Assembly (NCBI GenBank): GCA_002314605.1
Contig: DCGO01000087.1
Location: 1-25,481 of the forward strand
DNA from: Lentisphaeria bacterium UBA1776
GTDB lineage: Bacteria; Verrucomicrobiota; Lentisphaeria; Victivallales; Victivallaceae
DNA length: 25,481 nt
Reading direction: 5' to 3'
Positions 14,837 to 22,659 of the stretch are shown one piece after another; position 1 is the first letter of the stretch; every line of letters starts with the position of its first letter. The position numbers and the translations under genes were made by a program. The notes beneath the pieces are model-generated. The model was not told the origin of the DNA. It worked only from the letters and a program-made list of their open reading frames with translations, and did not search any database.

Positions 14837-16120
14837 ATGGATGCAGCTGCAAATTTGATCGCGGAAACTGCTGCCGGCAGAATCTCCCTCGGAGAGGCTT
14901 TTGCAAGGGCGTCCCTGCTGGGAAAATCTGCCGATATCGGTTGCGCCCGGCTGGATTATGACCGCGTGAACCGCTGCGGCATGCCGGAATTCATCTACGG
15001 CGCCGGAAAGAGCGTTGAGGAACTTCTCAAAATCGCTTCCCACATGGTGAAGACCTGCGGCCGGGCTATGGCAACACGGCTGGATGAAGTCCGGGGGAGG
15101 GCGATGCAGTCGGCTTTTCCGGATGGAGAATGGGACTCCGCCGCCGGCACTTTTTTGATCGGCACGCCGGCCGGGCCGGAGCGGGGGACCGTTGCCGTGC
15201 TGTGTGCCGGCACCTCGGATATGCCGGTGGCCAGGGAAGCGGTCAATACGCTGCGTTTCTGCGGTATTCACGGGGAAATCTACTGCGATGCCGGAGTGGC
15301 GAATATCGGCAGGGTGCTGGCCCTTGAGAGCGTGCTCCGCCGGGCGGATGCGGTGATTGTTGCCGCCGGCATGGAGGGGGCTCTTCCCAGTGTGGTCGGC
15401 GGCCTGATCCCGTGTCCGGTGATCGCGGTACCCACCTCGGTTGGATACGGGGCGGCCATGAACGGTTTTGCCGCTTTGACCGGCATGCTCAACTCCTGTG
15501 CTGCGGGCGTGACGGTGGTCAATATCGACAACGGGTTCGGCGCAGCCTGTGCCGCCGTCAGGATGCTTCGCCAATCACTCCCCCTTGGAAGGGGGAATTT
15601 TCTGTCTCTTCTGGTGGAGCGGGGGATCCGGATCCCGGAGGGGATGTGTTTTCAGCTTGAAAAAGCACTGCATGATTCCGGTGACGGGGCGTACAAAAAG
15701 TCCCCCGTGGAATTTTTCCGGGAAAAATTTGCGGATCTCTCCGCTCCATGCCGGATGAGCGAATACTGCCGGGTGGCTTCGGCATCAGGGGAGCAGTCCG
15801 GGGTGAGCTTCTGCTGGCACATGGACGGGAGTGTTTATGACCTTTGCGGGCAGGGGAACGGTCCCCTGTCGGCGGTGTGCAATGCGCTGAACGGCTCCCG
15901 GCTGGTGCCGGAATTTCAGCTGGCCGATTTTTCTGCGCAGATGTTCGGGGACGGTGCCGGTGCTCCGGTTCTGGCGTTTGCGGCGGTCCGCAGCGGGATC
16001 TCCGAGCAGGTTTTTTACGGAGCCGGTATCCATACGAACTTTGACTATGCTGCCGTGTCGGCGCTGGTCAGTGCTTTGAATTTAAGGGATTTAGCGAAAA
16101 ATGAATCAGTCGAAGGATGA
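14837..16120 (+). CDS. larB: LarB domain fused to a LeuA-type regulatory domain
   Basis: This 427-residue protein has two parts. Residues 1 to about 246 form a full-length LarB, which carboxylates and hydrolyses nicotinic acid adenine dinucleotide in nickel-pincer cofactor synthesis. Visible motifs are 'DYDRVNRCGMPEFIYGAGKS', 'VLCAGTSDMPVAREAVNTLR', 'AAGMEGALPSVVGGL' and 'NSCAAGVTVVNIDNGFGA', where Cys221 matches the known LarB nucleophile. Residues about 251-421 do not belong to LarB. 'GIRIPEGMCFQLEKAL', 'GQGNGPLSAVCNALN' (338-352), 'LADFSAQMFGDGAGAPVLAF' and 'FYGAGIHTNFDYAAVSALVSALN' (393-415) read like the regulatory part of type-2 isopropylmalate synthase. No LarC, LarE or catalytic LeuA barrel is present here. 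The ribosome-binding site is only G-rich (GGGTGATGGG region). The 3' end overlaps the dacA-like gene by 20 bp. Confidence 0.88.
   Translation: MDAAANLIAETAAGRISLGEAFARASLLGKSADIGCARLDYDRVNRCGMPEFIYGAGKSVEELLKIASHMVKTCGRAMATRLDEVRGRAMQSAFPDGEWDSAAGTFLIGTPAGPERGTVAVLCAGTSDMPVAREAVNTLRFCGIHGEIYCDAGVANIGRVLALESVLRRADAVIVAAGMEGALPSVVGGLIPCPVIAVPTSVGYGAAMNGFAALTGMLNSCAAGVTVVNIDNGFGAACAAVRMLRQSLPLGRGNFLSLLVERGIRIPEGMCFQLEKALHDSGDGAYKKSPVEFFREKFADLSAPCRMSEYCRVASASGEQSGVSFCWHMDGSVYDLCGQGNGPLSAVCNALNGSRLVPEFQLADFSAQMFGDGAGAPVLAFAAVRSGISEQVFYGAGIHTNFDYAAVSALVSALNLRDLAKNESVEG
15579..15596. repeat. Palindrome at LarB/LeuA-domain junction
   Basis: TCCCCCTT (15579-15586), GG, AAGGGGGA (15589-15596) is a perfect inverted repeat with an 8-bp stem and a 2-nt loop, inside the coding sequence. 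It encodes residues 248-253 (LPLGRG), exactly between the end of the LarB domain and the start of the LeuA-like part. It looks like a short dispersed palindromic element, but no second copy is in this window. Confidence 0.6.
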
Positions 16121-17381
16121 AGTTTCAAGGACCCGGATGCATGTATTGATCGCCATTTTAGGCGTGATCCTGCTGGTCCACGTGGTGGTGATTGTGGGGG
16201 TGGTTCTGCCCCACCGCCGTGCGGCGGCAAAACAGGCGGAGGCTTCCGCTTCTGCGGCACCGGCTGCTGCGGCACCGGCTGCTGCGGCACCGGCTGCTGC
16301 GGCTCCGGTTTCTCCTCCGGCGGCTGTTCCGGCGGTTGCTTCTGCAGCGGGTCCCTCTGCAGGGCCCTCCGCCCAAGGGCCGGTTTCTGCGGCACGCCCT
16401 GTACGCTACCGGGTGCCGGTGACGGCTCCAGGATTCGGGAAGACTTTCCGTTATCGAGGGGCTGTGCGGGGGGATCTGCCTAAGATGCCGGGAGGAAAAC
16501 TGGCCGGCAGCGGGATCCTGGTGGATTTGAATTCCCGGAACGTGCTGTGGTGCAAAAATGAGAGAAAGGCCGTTCCCATCGCTTCCATGACCAAGATGAT
16601 GACACTTCTGGTGGCCATGGAAAATCTCGACCGTCATCCGGAGTGGAACCTTGATATGCCGGTGCAGATCTCCCGGGCCACGACCCGGGCCGCCAGGGAA
16701 GGGATTATCTGGCTGGATGTGCGTGAAACTTTGCCCCTGCGTTCGCTGATGCAGGCTGCGGCCATCAAGAGTGCCAACGATGCCGCCTACCAGATTGCGG
16801 AAACCGCCGGGGGGGGGAATGTGGACGCTTTTGTGGCGCAGATGAACCGGCGGGCCGTGGAACTGCAGATGGCGGGAACGCACTTCGTCAACCCCCACGG
16901 GCTTCCGGACAAAGACGGGAAACATACGACCAGTTCCGCCGAAGGCATGGTGATCCTTGGCGAGCGGCTGCTGGAATACCCCGAGGTGATGAAGTGGGTT
17001 GGGACACAGCAGATCTTCATTGAACGGCCGCTGGTCAAGGACGGCAAAACGGACCTCAAGAACACCAATCATCTGGTGGTTCCCCGCTATCCCGGCGTGG
17101 ACGGCATGAAGACAGGCTACACCCGTGCGGCGAAATTCTGTCTTACCTTTACCGCTCTGCGCAGCGGCAAGCGGCTGATGGGCTGCGTGACCGGATTCCA
17201 GACCGCCAAGGAGCGGGATATCTTTGCCCGCCGGATGTTGGACTGGGGCTATAAGCGCGCTGAGGAGATGGATGCCGGCAAGATTGCCGCTCCAGACCCT
17301 GCATCGGTGTCCGTTCCGGGCAGTCAGAAAGCCGTTTCTTCGAAACGGAAGGCAGCACCGTCCAGAAAAAAGAAAAGATAA
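16101..17381 (+). CDS. D-alanyl-D-alanine carboxypeptidase (DacA/S11 family)
   Basis: This 426-residue penicillin-binding protein trims the terminal D-Ala from peptidoglycan stem peptides. All three active-site motifs are present: SMTK (Ser162 to Lys165), SAN (224-226) and KTG (337-339). A single membrane anchor lies at about 14-36, followed by an Ala/Pro-rich linker (about 46-100) that would span out from the membrane. The family more often has a cleaved signal and a C-terminal amphipathic anchor; here the anchor is N-terminal and the C-terminus is Lys/Arg-rich (KRKAAPSRKKKR). The ATG at 16101 overlaps the upstream gene by 20 bp; an ATG at 16137 with AAGGA upstream is an alternative start. 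The aas-like gene follows after 12 bp. Confidence 0.93.
   Translation: MNQSKDEVSRTRMHVLIAILGVILLVHVVVIVGVVLPHRRAAAKQAEASASAAPAAAAPAAAAPAAAAPVSPPAAVPAVASAAGPSAGPSAQGPVSAARPVRYRVPVTAPGFGKTFRYRGAVRGDLPKMPGGKLAGSGILVDLNSRNVLWCKNERKAVPIASMTKMMTLLVAMENLDRHPEWNLDMPVQISRATTRAAREGIIWLDVRETLPLRSLMQAAAIKSANDAAYQIAETAGGGNVDAFVAQMNRRAVELQMAGTHFVNPHGLPDKDGKHTTSSAEGMVILGERLLEYPEVMKWVGTQQIFIERPLVKDGKTDLKNTNHLVVPRYPGVDGMKTGYTRAAKFCLTFTALRSGKRLMGCVTGFQTAKERDIFARRMLDWGYKRAEEMDAGKIAAPDPASVSVPGSQKAVSSKRKAAPSRKKKR
16256..16300 (+). repeat. Three perfect 15-bp tandem repeats (AAPAA linker)
   Basis: GGCACCGGCTGCTGC occurs three times in tandem with no mismatch and encodes the Ala/Pro linker of the carboxypeptidase. 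Perfect copies in frame suggest recent slippage, so the linker length may vary among strains. Confidence 0.85.
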
Positions 17382-17393
17382 GGAGACCGGATC

Positions 17394-19646
17394 ATGTGGT
17401 ATTTACTCTTGGGGACCCTGCTGGCGCTGATCATAATTCTCATTGTCCAGCCGTACTTTATACTGCGGATCGTGAAACTGATCTGCAGGCTGACTTTTTT
17501 CCGGATCCGGGTGGACGGTGTGGGAGAGATTCCCGCCAGCGGACCGGCGCTTCTGGTTTCCAATCATGTGGCATTTTTTGACTCCCTGATGATTCTGGCC
17601 GCTACCTGGCGGAAAGTACATTTCATGGTCAATGAAAAGTATTTCCGGAAGCCTGTCATGCGGGTTTTGCTGAATTACCTCGGGATCATCCGGGTTCCGT
17701 CGCCGCATCACCCCCAGGAAGTGAGCAAATTCATTGACGAGATCCGTCAGCGGCTTCGCAACGGCGAAGTGGTGTGTGTCTATCCTGAAGGCGGGGTTTC
17801 GGACAACGGTCTTCTGCAGGAATTCCGTTCCGGCATCCGCACGATGCTCCCGGAGGACCGCATGGTGCCGGTGATTCCTGTCCGGCTGGGGATGCTCTGG
17901 GGGCGGCTTATTGCTCCGCTGGACGGCAAACTCAAATTCGTGCCGCCCCGCCGTCTGCCGATCATTGTATCCATTACCATCGGCAAGCCGGTGTCCCCCG
18001 ACCTGAAAGGATTCCAGCTGCGGCAGATCATTTCGGAAATGGGCGCCGAATCCGAGATGAAGGCGCTTCCCCGGGAATTGCCGCTGCATTCGGAATTTCT
18101 CCGTCGGACCAAGCATCATCCCCTCGGCTGTTCCTTCAAGGATTTCGGCGGTGCGGAGCTGAGCAACTTTGAAATGCTTGTACGAGGGCTGATCTTCGGC
18201 CGCAAGATCCGCAAGCTGGACAAAAATCCCCCCGGCGGTTATGTGGGGGTTCTGCTGCCCAACGGCACGGTGCAGGTGGCCGCAATCTTCGGCATCATGT
18301 TCGCCGACCGGTCTCCGGCGATCCTCAATTACACGGCCGGTACTGCCGCACTGCAGCAGGCCATTGACAAATCAAAGACCCGTCTGGTACTGACCAGCCG
18401 GAAGTTCATCGAAAAACTCAACCTGGATGAGCTGCCGGAAATGGTCTTTCTCGAAGATATTGCCAAGACTGTGACCAAGTGGGACAAACGTCTGACCATT
18501 GCGCAGGCGATTCTGCTTCCGTGGCGGCTTCTTCTGTGGCTCAATTCGCCGGATTCCCAGTATGACCTCTACCGTCCGGCGGTACTGCTCTTTTCCAGCG
18601 GTTCCACAGGCAAACCCAAAGGCGTGGCGCTGACCCATCGAAACATCAACTGCGATATTTTCGCTTTCTGGCGGGTCATCAACTGGTCCAAAGAAGACAA
18701 AGTGATCGGCAGTCTGCCCCTCTTTCACGCTTTCGGATTTACGGTCTGTTTCGCTTTCCCCGCCATTTCCGGCACCAAAGCGGTATTCCTCATGAACGTG
18801 CTGGACGCCAATCAGGCACTGAAACTTATAGAAGAAGAGAAGATCACTCTGATGATCACAACCCCGACCTTTTTGCAGAACTACATGCGTCGGGTGAAGC
18901 CGGGACAGCTGGACAGTCTGCGTCTGGTGGTCACCGGAGCCGAGAAACTCCGCAGCGACATCGTCCGGGATTTCTCGCAGATGACCCACATGACTATTGT
19001 GGAAGGTTACGGCTGTACGGAACTTTCTCCCATCGTATCGGTGAATCTGTCCAGTTCCTTCCTGAAACTCGGGGAACTTGCGGGAAAACCGGACAGCATC
19101 GGCGCATCCATGCCGGGGATCCATGTCAAAATCGTGGATCCGGAAACCGGCGTGGAGCTGGAGCCCGATCATTCCGGCATGATGCTTGTCAAGGGAGGAA
19201 ACGTGATGAACGGCTATCTGGACGATCTGGATACCACTGCCGAGGTGATCCGGGACGGCTACTACCGGACAGGCGACATCGCATCCATGAGTGCGGACGG
19301 GTACATCACCATTACCGGCCGGTTGTCGAGGTTCAGCAAGATCGGCGGGGAAATGGTCCCCCATGAACTGGTGGAAAAGGCCATTGCCGAATTTCTCGAG
19401 AGTGAGGGCCGTTCCGTGGCGGTAACCGGCAAGCCGGATCCGAAGCGGGGCGAGAAACTCATAGTCTTCCACACCGTGGCCGATCTGGACCCGGACAAGG
19501 TCATTGAAGCTCTGCGGCAGAAGGCGCTGCCGAATTTGTGGATCCCGAAACCGGAAAACTTCGTCAAGCTGGATGCACTTCCGCTTCTGGGCAGCGGCAA
19601 GCTGGATCTGCAGACGCTCAAGAAAATGGTGGAAGCTCTTCCGTAG
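17394..19646 (+). CDS. aas: PlsC acyltransferase fused to acyl-ACP synthetase (Aas-like)
   Basis: This 750-residue bifunctional membrane enzyme probably re-acylates lysophospholipids. After an N-terminal hydrophobic segment (about 3-30), a PlsC domain shows NHVAFFD (His58/Asp63) and YPEGG (130-134). An AMP-binding acyl-activating domain follows from about 240: LLFSSGSTGKPKGVALTH (about 398-415), GYGCTE (538-543), 'YYRTGDIA' and a C-terminal 'PLLGSGKLDLQTLKK' with the lysine usual for this superfamily. The layout matches E. coli Aas (719 aa), which uses 2-acyl-glycerophosphoethanolamine; the exact substrate here is not proven. No LplT-type transporter domain is present. AAGGAGA at 17380-17386 overlaps the carboxypeptidase stop, so the two are likely co-translated in one operon. 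Confidence 0.92.
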   Translation: MWYLLLGTLLALIIILIVQPYFILRIVKLICRLTFFRIRVDGVGEIPASGPALLVSNHVAFFDSLMILAATWRKVHFMVNEKYFRKPVMRVLLNYLGIIRVPSPHHPQEVSKFIDEIRQRLRNGEVVCVYPEGGVSDNGLLQEFRSGIRTMLPEDRMVPVIPVRLGMLWGRLIAPLDGKLKFVPPRRLPIIVSITIGKPVSPDLKGFQLRQIISEMGAESEMKALPRELPLHSEFLRRTKHHPLGCSFKDFGGAELSNFEMLVRGLIFGRKIRKLDKNPPGGYVGVLLPNGTVQVAAIFGIMFADRSPAILNYTAGTAALQQAIDKSKTRLVLTSRKFIEKLNLDELPEMVFLEDIAKTVTKWDKRLTIAQAILLPWRLLLWLNSPDSQYDLYRPAVLLFSSGSTGKPKGVALTHRNINCDIFAFWRVINWSKEDKVIGSLPLFHAFGFTVCFAFPAISGTKAVFLMNVLDANQALKLIEEEKITLMITTPTFLQNYMRRVKPGQLDSLRLVVTGAEKLRSDIVRDFSQMTHMTIVEGYGCTELSPIVSVNLSSSFLKLGELAGKPDSIGASMPGIHVKIVDPETGVELEPDHSGMMLVKGGNVMNGYLDDLDTTAEVIRDGYYRTGDIASMSADGYITITGRLSRFSKIGGEMVPHELVEKAIAEFLESEGRSVAVTGKPDPKRGEKLIVFHTVADLDPDKVIEALRQKALPNLWIPKPENFVKLDALPLLGSGKLDLQTLKKMVEALP

Positions 19647-19655
19647 GAGAAAATC

Positions 19656-20573
19656 ATGGTTGACCTTACTTGCGATCTGGGACCGTTGAAGCTGAAAAAT
19701 CCGGTGATGACCGCATCAGGAACCTTCGGCTACGGCAGGGAGTATCACGAATATTTTGACATTGCCGGACTGGGGGCCGTGGTTGTCAAGGGGATCCGCA
19801 TGGAGCCCTCCGCCGGCAATCCCACGCCCCGGATCGCGGAAACTGCGGGGGGGATGCTGAACGCCATCGGTCTGCAGGGGCCCGGCGTCGAGAAATTTCT
19901 CCACGGCGAAGAGTATATGCCCTTTCTCCGGAAGACCGGGGCGACGGTGATCGTCAACATCTGGGGCAAGACTCTGGAGGAATACGGCGAGGTCGCCGCC
20001 AGACTTGACGGAGTTGAGGGAATTGCTGCACTGGAGATCAATATTTCGTGTCCCAATGTCAAGCACGGCGGTGCTGCTTTCGGCACGGATCCGAAGCTGG
20101 CTGCTGCGGTGGTGAAACTGGTCCGGAACTCCACCCGGCTTCCCCTCATCACCAAACTGAGTCCAAATGTGGGGAACATTGCCGAATTCGCCCGTGTGGC
20201 GGAAGGTTCCGGCAGCGACATCATTTCTCTAATCAACACGCTGACCGGCATGGCCATCGATGTGGAGACCCGCCGTCCCAAACTGGCCAATATGACCGGC
20301 GGTCTCAGCGGTCCGGCGGTGAAGCCGGTAGCGGTGCGGATGGTCTATGAGGCCAGTCATGCCGTTTCCATCCCGGTCATCGGCATGGGGGGAATCATGA
20401 GCGGCCCTGATGCGGTGGAATTCATGCTTGCCGGAGCCCGGGCTGTTGCGGTGGGGACGGCGACCTTTGTGGATCCTCTGGCTCCCATGCATGTCTTGGA
20501 GGGGATCCGGGATTATTTGGAAAAACACGGGATCGGTTCCGTCAGGGAGCTGGTCGGTGCCATGATACGGTGA
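19656..20573 (+). CDS. pyrD: Dihydroorotate dehydrogenase, class 1B catalytic subunit
   Basis: This 305-residue FMN enzyme oxidises dihydroorotate to orotate in pyrimidine synthesis. Class 1B is indicated by the catalytic cysteine Cys132 in 'INISCPNVKHGG' (class 2 uses serine), by 'VVVKGIRMEPSAGNPTPRIAET' in pieces from about 42 to 63 with the FMN-contacting Lys45, and by 'VIGMGGIMSGPDAVEFMLAGA' near the C-terminus. Length is typical for PyrDB. Class 1B enzymes usually need PyrK to pass electrons to NAD+, but no pyrK is adjacent here. The gene follows the aas-like gene by 9 bp and precedes purT by 33 bp. Confidence 0.96.
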   Translation: MVDLTCDLGPLKLKNPVMTASGTFGYGREYHEYFDIAGLGAVVVKGIRMEPSAGNPTPRIAETAGGMLNAIGLQGPGVEKFLHGEEYMPFLRKTGATVIVNIWGKTLEEYGEVAARLDGVEGIAALEINISCPNVKHGGAAFGTDPKLAAAVVKLVRNSTRLPLITKLSPNVGNIAEFARVAEGSGSDIISLINTLTGMAIDVETRRPKLANMTGGLSGPAVKPVAVRMVYEASHAVSIPVIGMGGIMSGPDAVEFMLAGARAVAVGTATFVDPLAPMHVLEGIRDYLEKHGIGSVRELVGAMIR

Positions 20574-20606
20574 GTTTTTGACAATTTTTACGGAAAGGAA
20601 AAATTT

Positions 20607-21794
20607 ATGGGCGTGAAACTTGGCAGTGCGTTGTCGCCGTGTGCGACCAAAGTGTTGTTCTGCGGAGCCGGAGAACTTGGCAAGGAAGTGGCTATTGCCA
20701 TGCAGCGGCTGGGGGTGGAGGTGATCGCGGTGGACCGTTATGACAATGCTCCCGGTATGCAGGTCGCCCACCGGGCTCATGTGATCTCCATGCTGGACGG
20801 AGCCGCTCTCCGGAAAGTGATCGAGGAGGAAAAGCCGGATTACATCGTTCCCGAAGTGGAAGCCATTGCCACGGATACTCTGGTGGAACTGGAAAAAGAG
20901 GGGTATCATGTGATCCCCACGGCCCGGGCGACCCGCCTTACGATGAACCGCGAAGGTATCCGGCGTCTGGCCGCCGAGGAGCTGGGGATCGCCACCAGCC
21001 CCTACCGCTTTGCCGCCACCCGCGAAGAGTTTGATGCTGCGATCCGGGAGATCGGGATCCCCTGCGTCGTAAAGCCCATCATGAGTTCTTCCGGTCACGG
21101 TCAGAGTACGGTCAAGAGCCCGGCGGATGTGGATGCTGCGTGGAAAAACGCCCAGGAGGGCGGCCGTGCCGGTGCAGGCAAGGTGATCGTGGAGGGATTT
21201 GTGGATTTTGATTATGAAATCACGCTGCTTACGGTCCGGCATGCGGGGGGAACTTCGTTTCTGGAACCGGTGGGGCACCATCAGGTGAACGGGGACTATC
21301 AGGAGTCCTGGCAGCCCCAGCCCATGAGTCCCAAGGCCATTGCCGAGGCACAGCGTATTGCCGGACTGGTCACCGGGGCTCTGGGCGGCCGTGGGATCTT
21401 CGGCGTGGAACTTTTCATCAAGGGTGACAGGGTCCTCTTCAGCGAAGTGAGTCCCCGTCCCCACGATACAGGGATGGTCACCATGATTTCCCAGGACCTT
21501 TCTGAATTTGATCTGCATGCCCGGGCCATTCTTGGTTTGCCGATTCCGAACATCGCCTTCCACGGCCCCAGCGCCTCCAAGGCCATTGTGGCGGACGGCA
21601 ACAGCAAGTCCATTGCCTTCGAAGGGATCGATGAGGCTCTGGCGGAACCGGACACCAATCTCCGGCTTTTCGCTAAACCGGAGATCAAAAATCACCGCCG
21701 TCTGGGGGTGCTGCTGGCCAGAGGCAAGGATGTGGACGATGCCAAGGCCAAAGTTTTCCGCATGCGGGACAAGGTGAAGGTCATTCTGGACTGA
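20607..21794 (+). CDS. purT: Formate-dependent GAR transformylase PurT
   Basis: This 395-residue ATP-grasp enzyme makes formyl-GAR from GAR, formate and ATP, a folate-independent route to purine synthesis step 3. Identity to E. coli PurT is visible through the whole length: 'GAGELGKEVAIAMQRLGVEV', 'HVISMLDGAALRKVIEEEKP', 'TRLTMNREGIRRLAAEELG', 'KPIMSSSGHGQS', 'EITLLTVRHAGG', 'GVELFIKGDRVLFSEVSPRPHDTGM'. Length equals the family norm (392). AAAGGA precedes the ATG at 20607. Next to pyrD, it makes this part of the operon a nucleotide-synthesis block. Confidence 0.97.
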   Translation: MGVKLGSALSPCATKVLFCGAGELGKEVAIAMQRLGVEVIAVDRYDNAPGMQVAHRAHVISMLDGAALRKVIEEEKPDYIVPEVEAIATDTLVELEKEGYHVIPTARATRLTMNREGIRRLAAEELGIATSPYRFAATREEFDAAIREIGIPCVVKPIMSSSGHGQSTVKSPADVDAAWKNAQEGGRAGAGKVIVEGFVDFDYEITLLTVRHAGGTSFLEPVGHHQVNGDYQESWQPQPMSPKAIAEAQRIAGLVTGALGGRGIFGVELFIKGDRVLFSEVSPRPHDTGMVTMISQDLSEFDLHARAILGLPIPNIAFHGPSASKAIVADGNSKSIAFEGIDEALAEPDTNLRLFAKPEIKNHRRLGVLLARGKDVDDAKAKVFRMRDKVKVILD

Positions 21795-21802
21795 CCCCGG
21801 AT

Positions 21803-22570
21803 ATGGCGGCAATCTTCTGGTCCCTCAGCCGGGAACGGCTGTTCGCGTTTTGTCCGAGGGCGATGTATCTCCGGTACATCGCCCCGGCGGAGGTCCCGGA
21901 AGGAGAGTTGACTCCGCTGGAGGAGGAACGCCGATTCTGCCGGCGGATCCGTCCGTCAGGAAATTATGCCCGCAGTGTTGTGTTGTCAGCCCTGCGGGAT
22001 ATTTTTTACTGCGGAAACGGCACCTCTTTTGCTGCACTGGTGCTGCGCCGCCTAGCCAGGGACCGGCATGCGGCGGAACGGGGCGAAAATCTGACGGATT
22101 CCGAATTTCCGGTATGGAGCGATCCGGAAAATCTGGAAGCTGCGGTGCAGGACCTTTTGAAGCAGCCCTTTTTGCCGGAGCTCTTGGAAACGCTGAAGCG
22201 GGTCCGTCCCATCGACCGGATCCGTCTGCCGGAGGTCCTGCAGGCGGTTCTTGCAGATGTGATTTTGTACGCAGGGCCGATTCTTGCCTGGAGGGAGGGT
22301 GCCCGCTGCTGCATTCTGACTTTTGAATCTCACGAGTCCGTGGATACGATTTTGAGCTTCTATATGCTCAATGTACTGAAGATCCCTCCGGTCAGGGTGT
22401 ATTTTCTGCGGTACGATGGCCGGCGGGAAGAGGCTATGCGCATTGCATTCAGCCTGGAACTGGATCACCTGGTGTATTCGGCCGGGCGGATGTACAGCGG
22501 CGTTTACCCCTGTTGTCAGGACCGGAGCCGCTGCCGGAAATGTGCTTTCCGGAACTGCTGTGAAGATTGA
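21803..22570 (+). CDS. Cas4/AddB-like Cys4 PD-(D/E)XK-fold protein, degenerate
   Basis: This 255-residue protein begins 'IFWSLSRERLFAFCPRAMYLRYI', the usual opening of RecB/Cas4/AddB-type PD-(D/E)XK nucleases. One cysteine lies near the N-terminus (Cys17) and three near the C-terminus (Cys244-x2-Cys247-x5-Cys253). This is the spacing of the Fe-S cluster in Cas4 and AddB. The expected catalytic core (D, then D/E-x-K) is weak: Asp152 in 'LADVIL' fits the first acid, but the strand 'ILTFESHE' carries Glu175 and lacks the lysine of the usual 'vDwKTG'. I infer a folded, cluster-binding but possibly non-cutting protein. No Cas1, Cas2, AddA or helicase is nearby. The ATG at 21803 is 8 bp after the purT stop with no clear ribosome-binding site, so it may be translationally coupled. 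Confidence 0.75.
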   Translation: MAAIFWSLSRERLFAFCPRAMYLRYIAPAEVPEGELTPLEEERRFCRRIRPSGNYARSVVLSALRDIFYCGNGTSFAALVLRRLARDRHAAERGENLTDSEFPVWSDPENLEAAVQDLLKQPFLPELLETLKRVRPIDRIRLPEVLQAVLADVILYAGPILAWREGARCCILTFESHESVDTILSFYMLNVLKIPPVRVYFLRYDGRREEAMRIAFSLELDHLVYSAGRMYSGVYPCCQDRSRCRKCAFRNCCED

Positions 22571-22579
22571 AAAAACGCT

Positions 22580-22607
22580 TTGATTTTCCGGGGAATGGAT
22601 GTATATT
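22580..22607 (+). promoter_or_regulatory. Predicted sigma-70-type promoter for phosphatase operon
   Basis: TTGATT (22580-22585) and TATATT (22602-22607) are spaced by 16 bp, about 53 bp before the GTG start at 22660. It supports that GTG over the far-upstream TTG, which would lie before the promoter. Confidence 0.55.
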
Positions 22608-22659
22608 AAGTAATGTTGTTTTTCGCCCCGAAATGTGCGCACACAGGAGTCGGCGTTCC

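Noticed and set aside
14652..14858. 68-aa open frame in the cstA-larB intergenic region
   Set aside because: It starts upstream of the predicted promoter, has no ribosome-binding site or recognisable sequence, and runs into the larB start.
16256..16300. CRISPR-like or regulatory repeat array
   Set aside because: The three copies are directly adjacent 15-bp units without spacers and encode an Ala/Pro linker in frame.
20229..21812. 527-aa open frame on the minus strand opposite pyrD and purT
   Set aside because: Both plus-strand genes match known families over their full length; the antisense frame has no motif.
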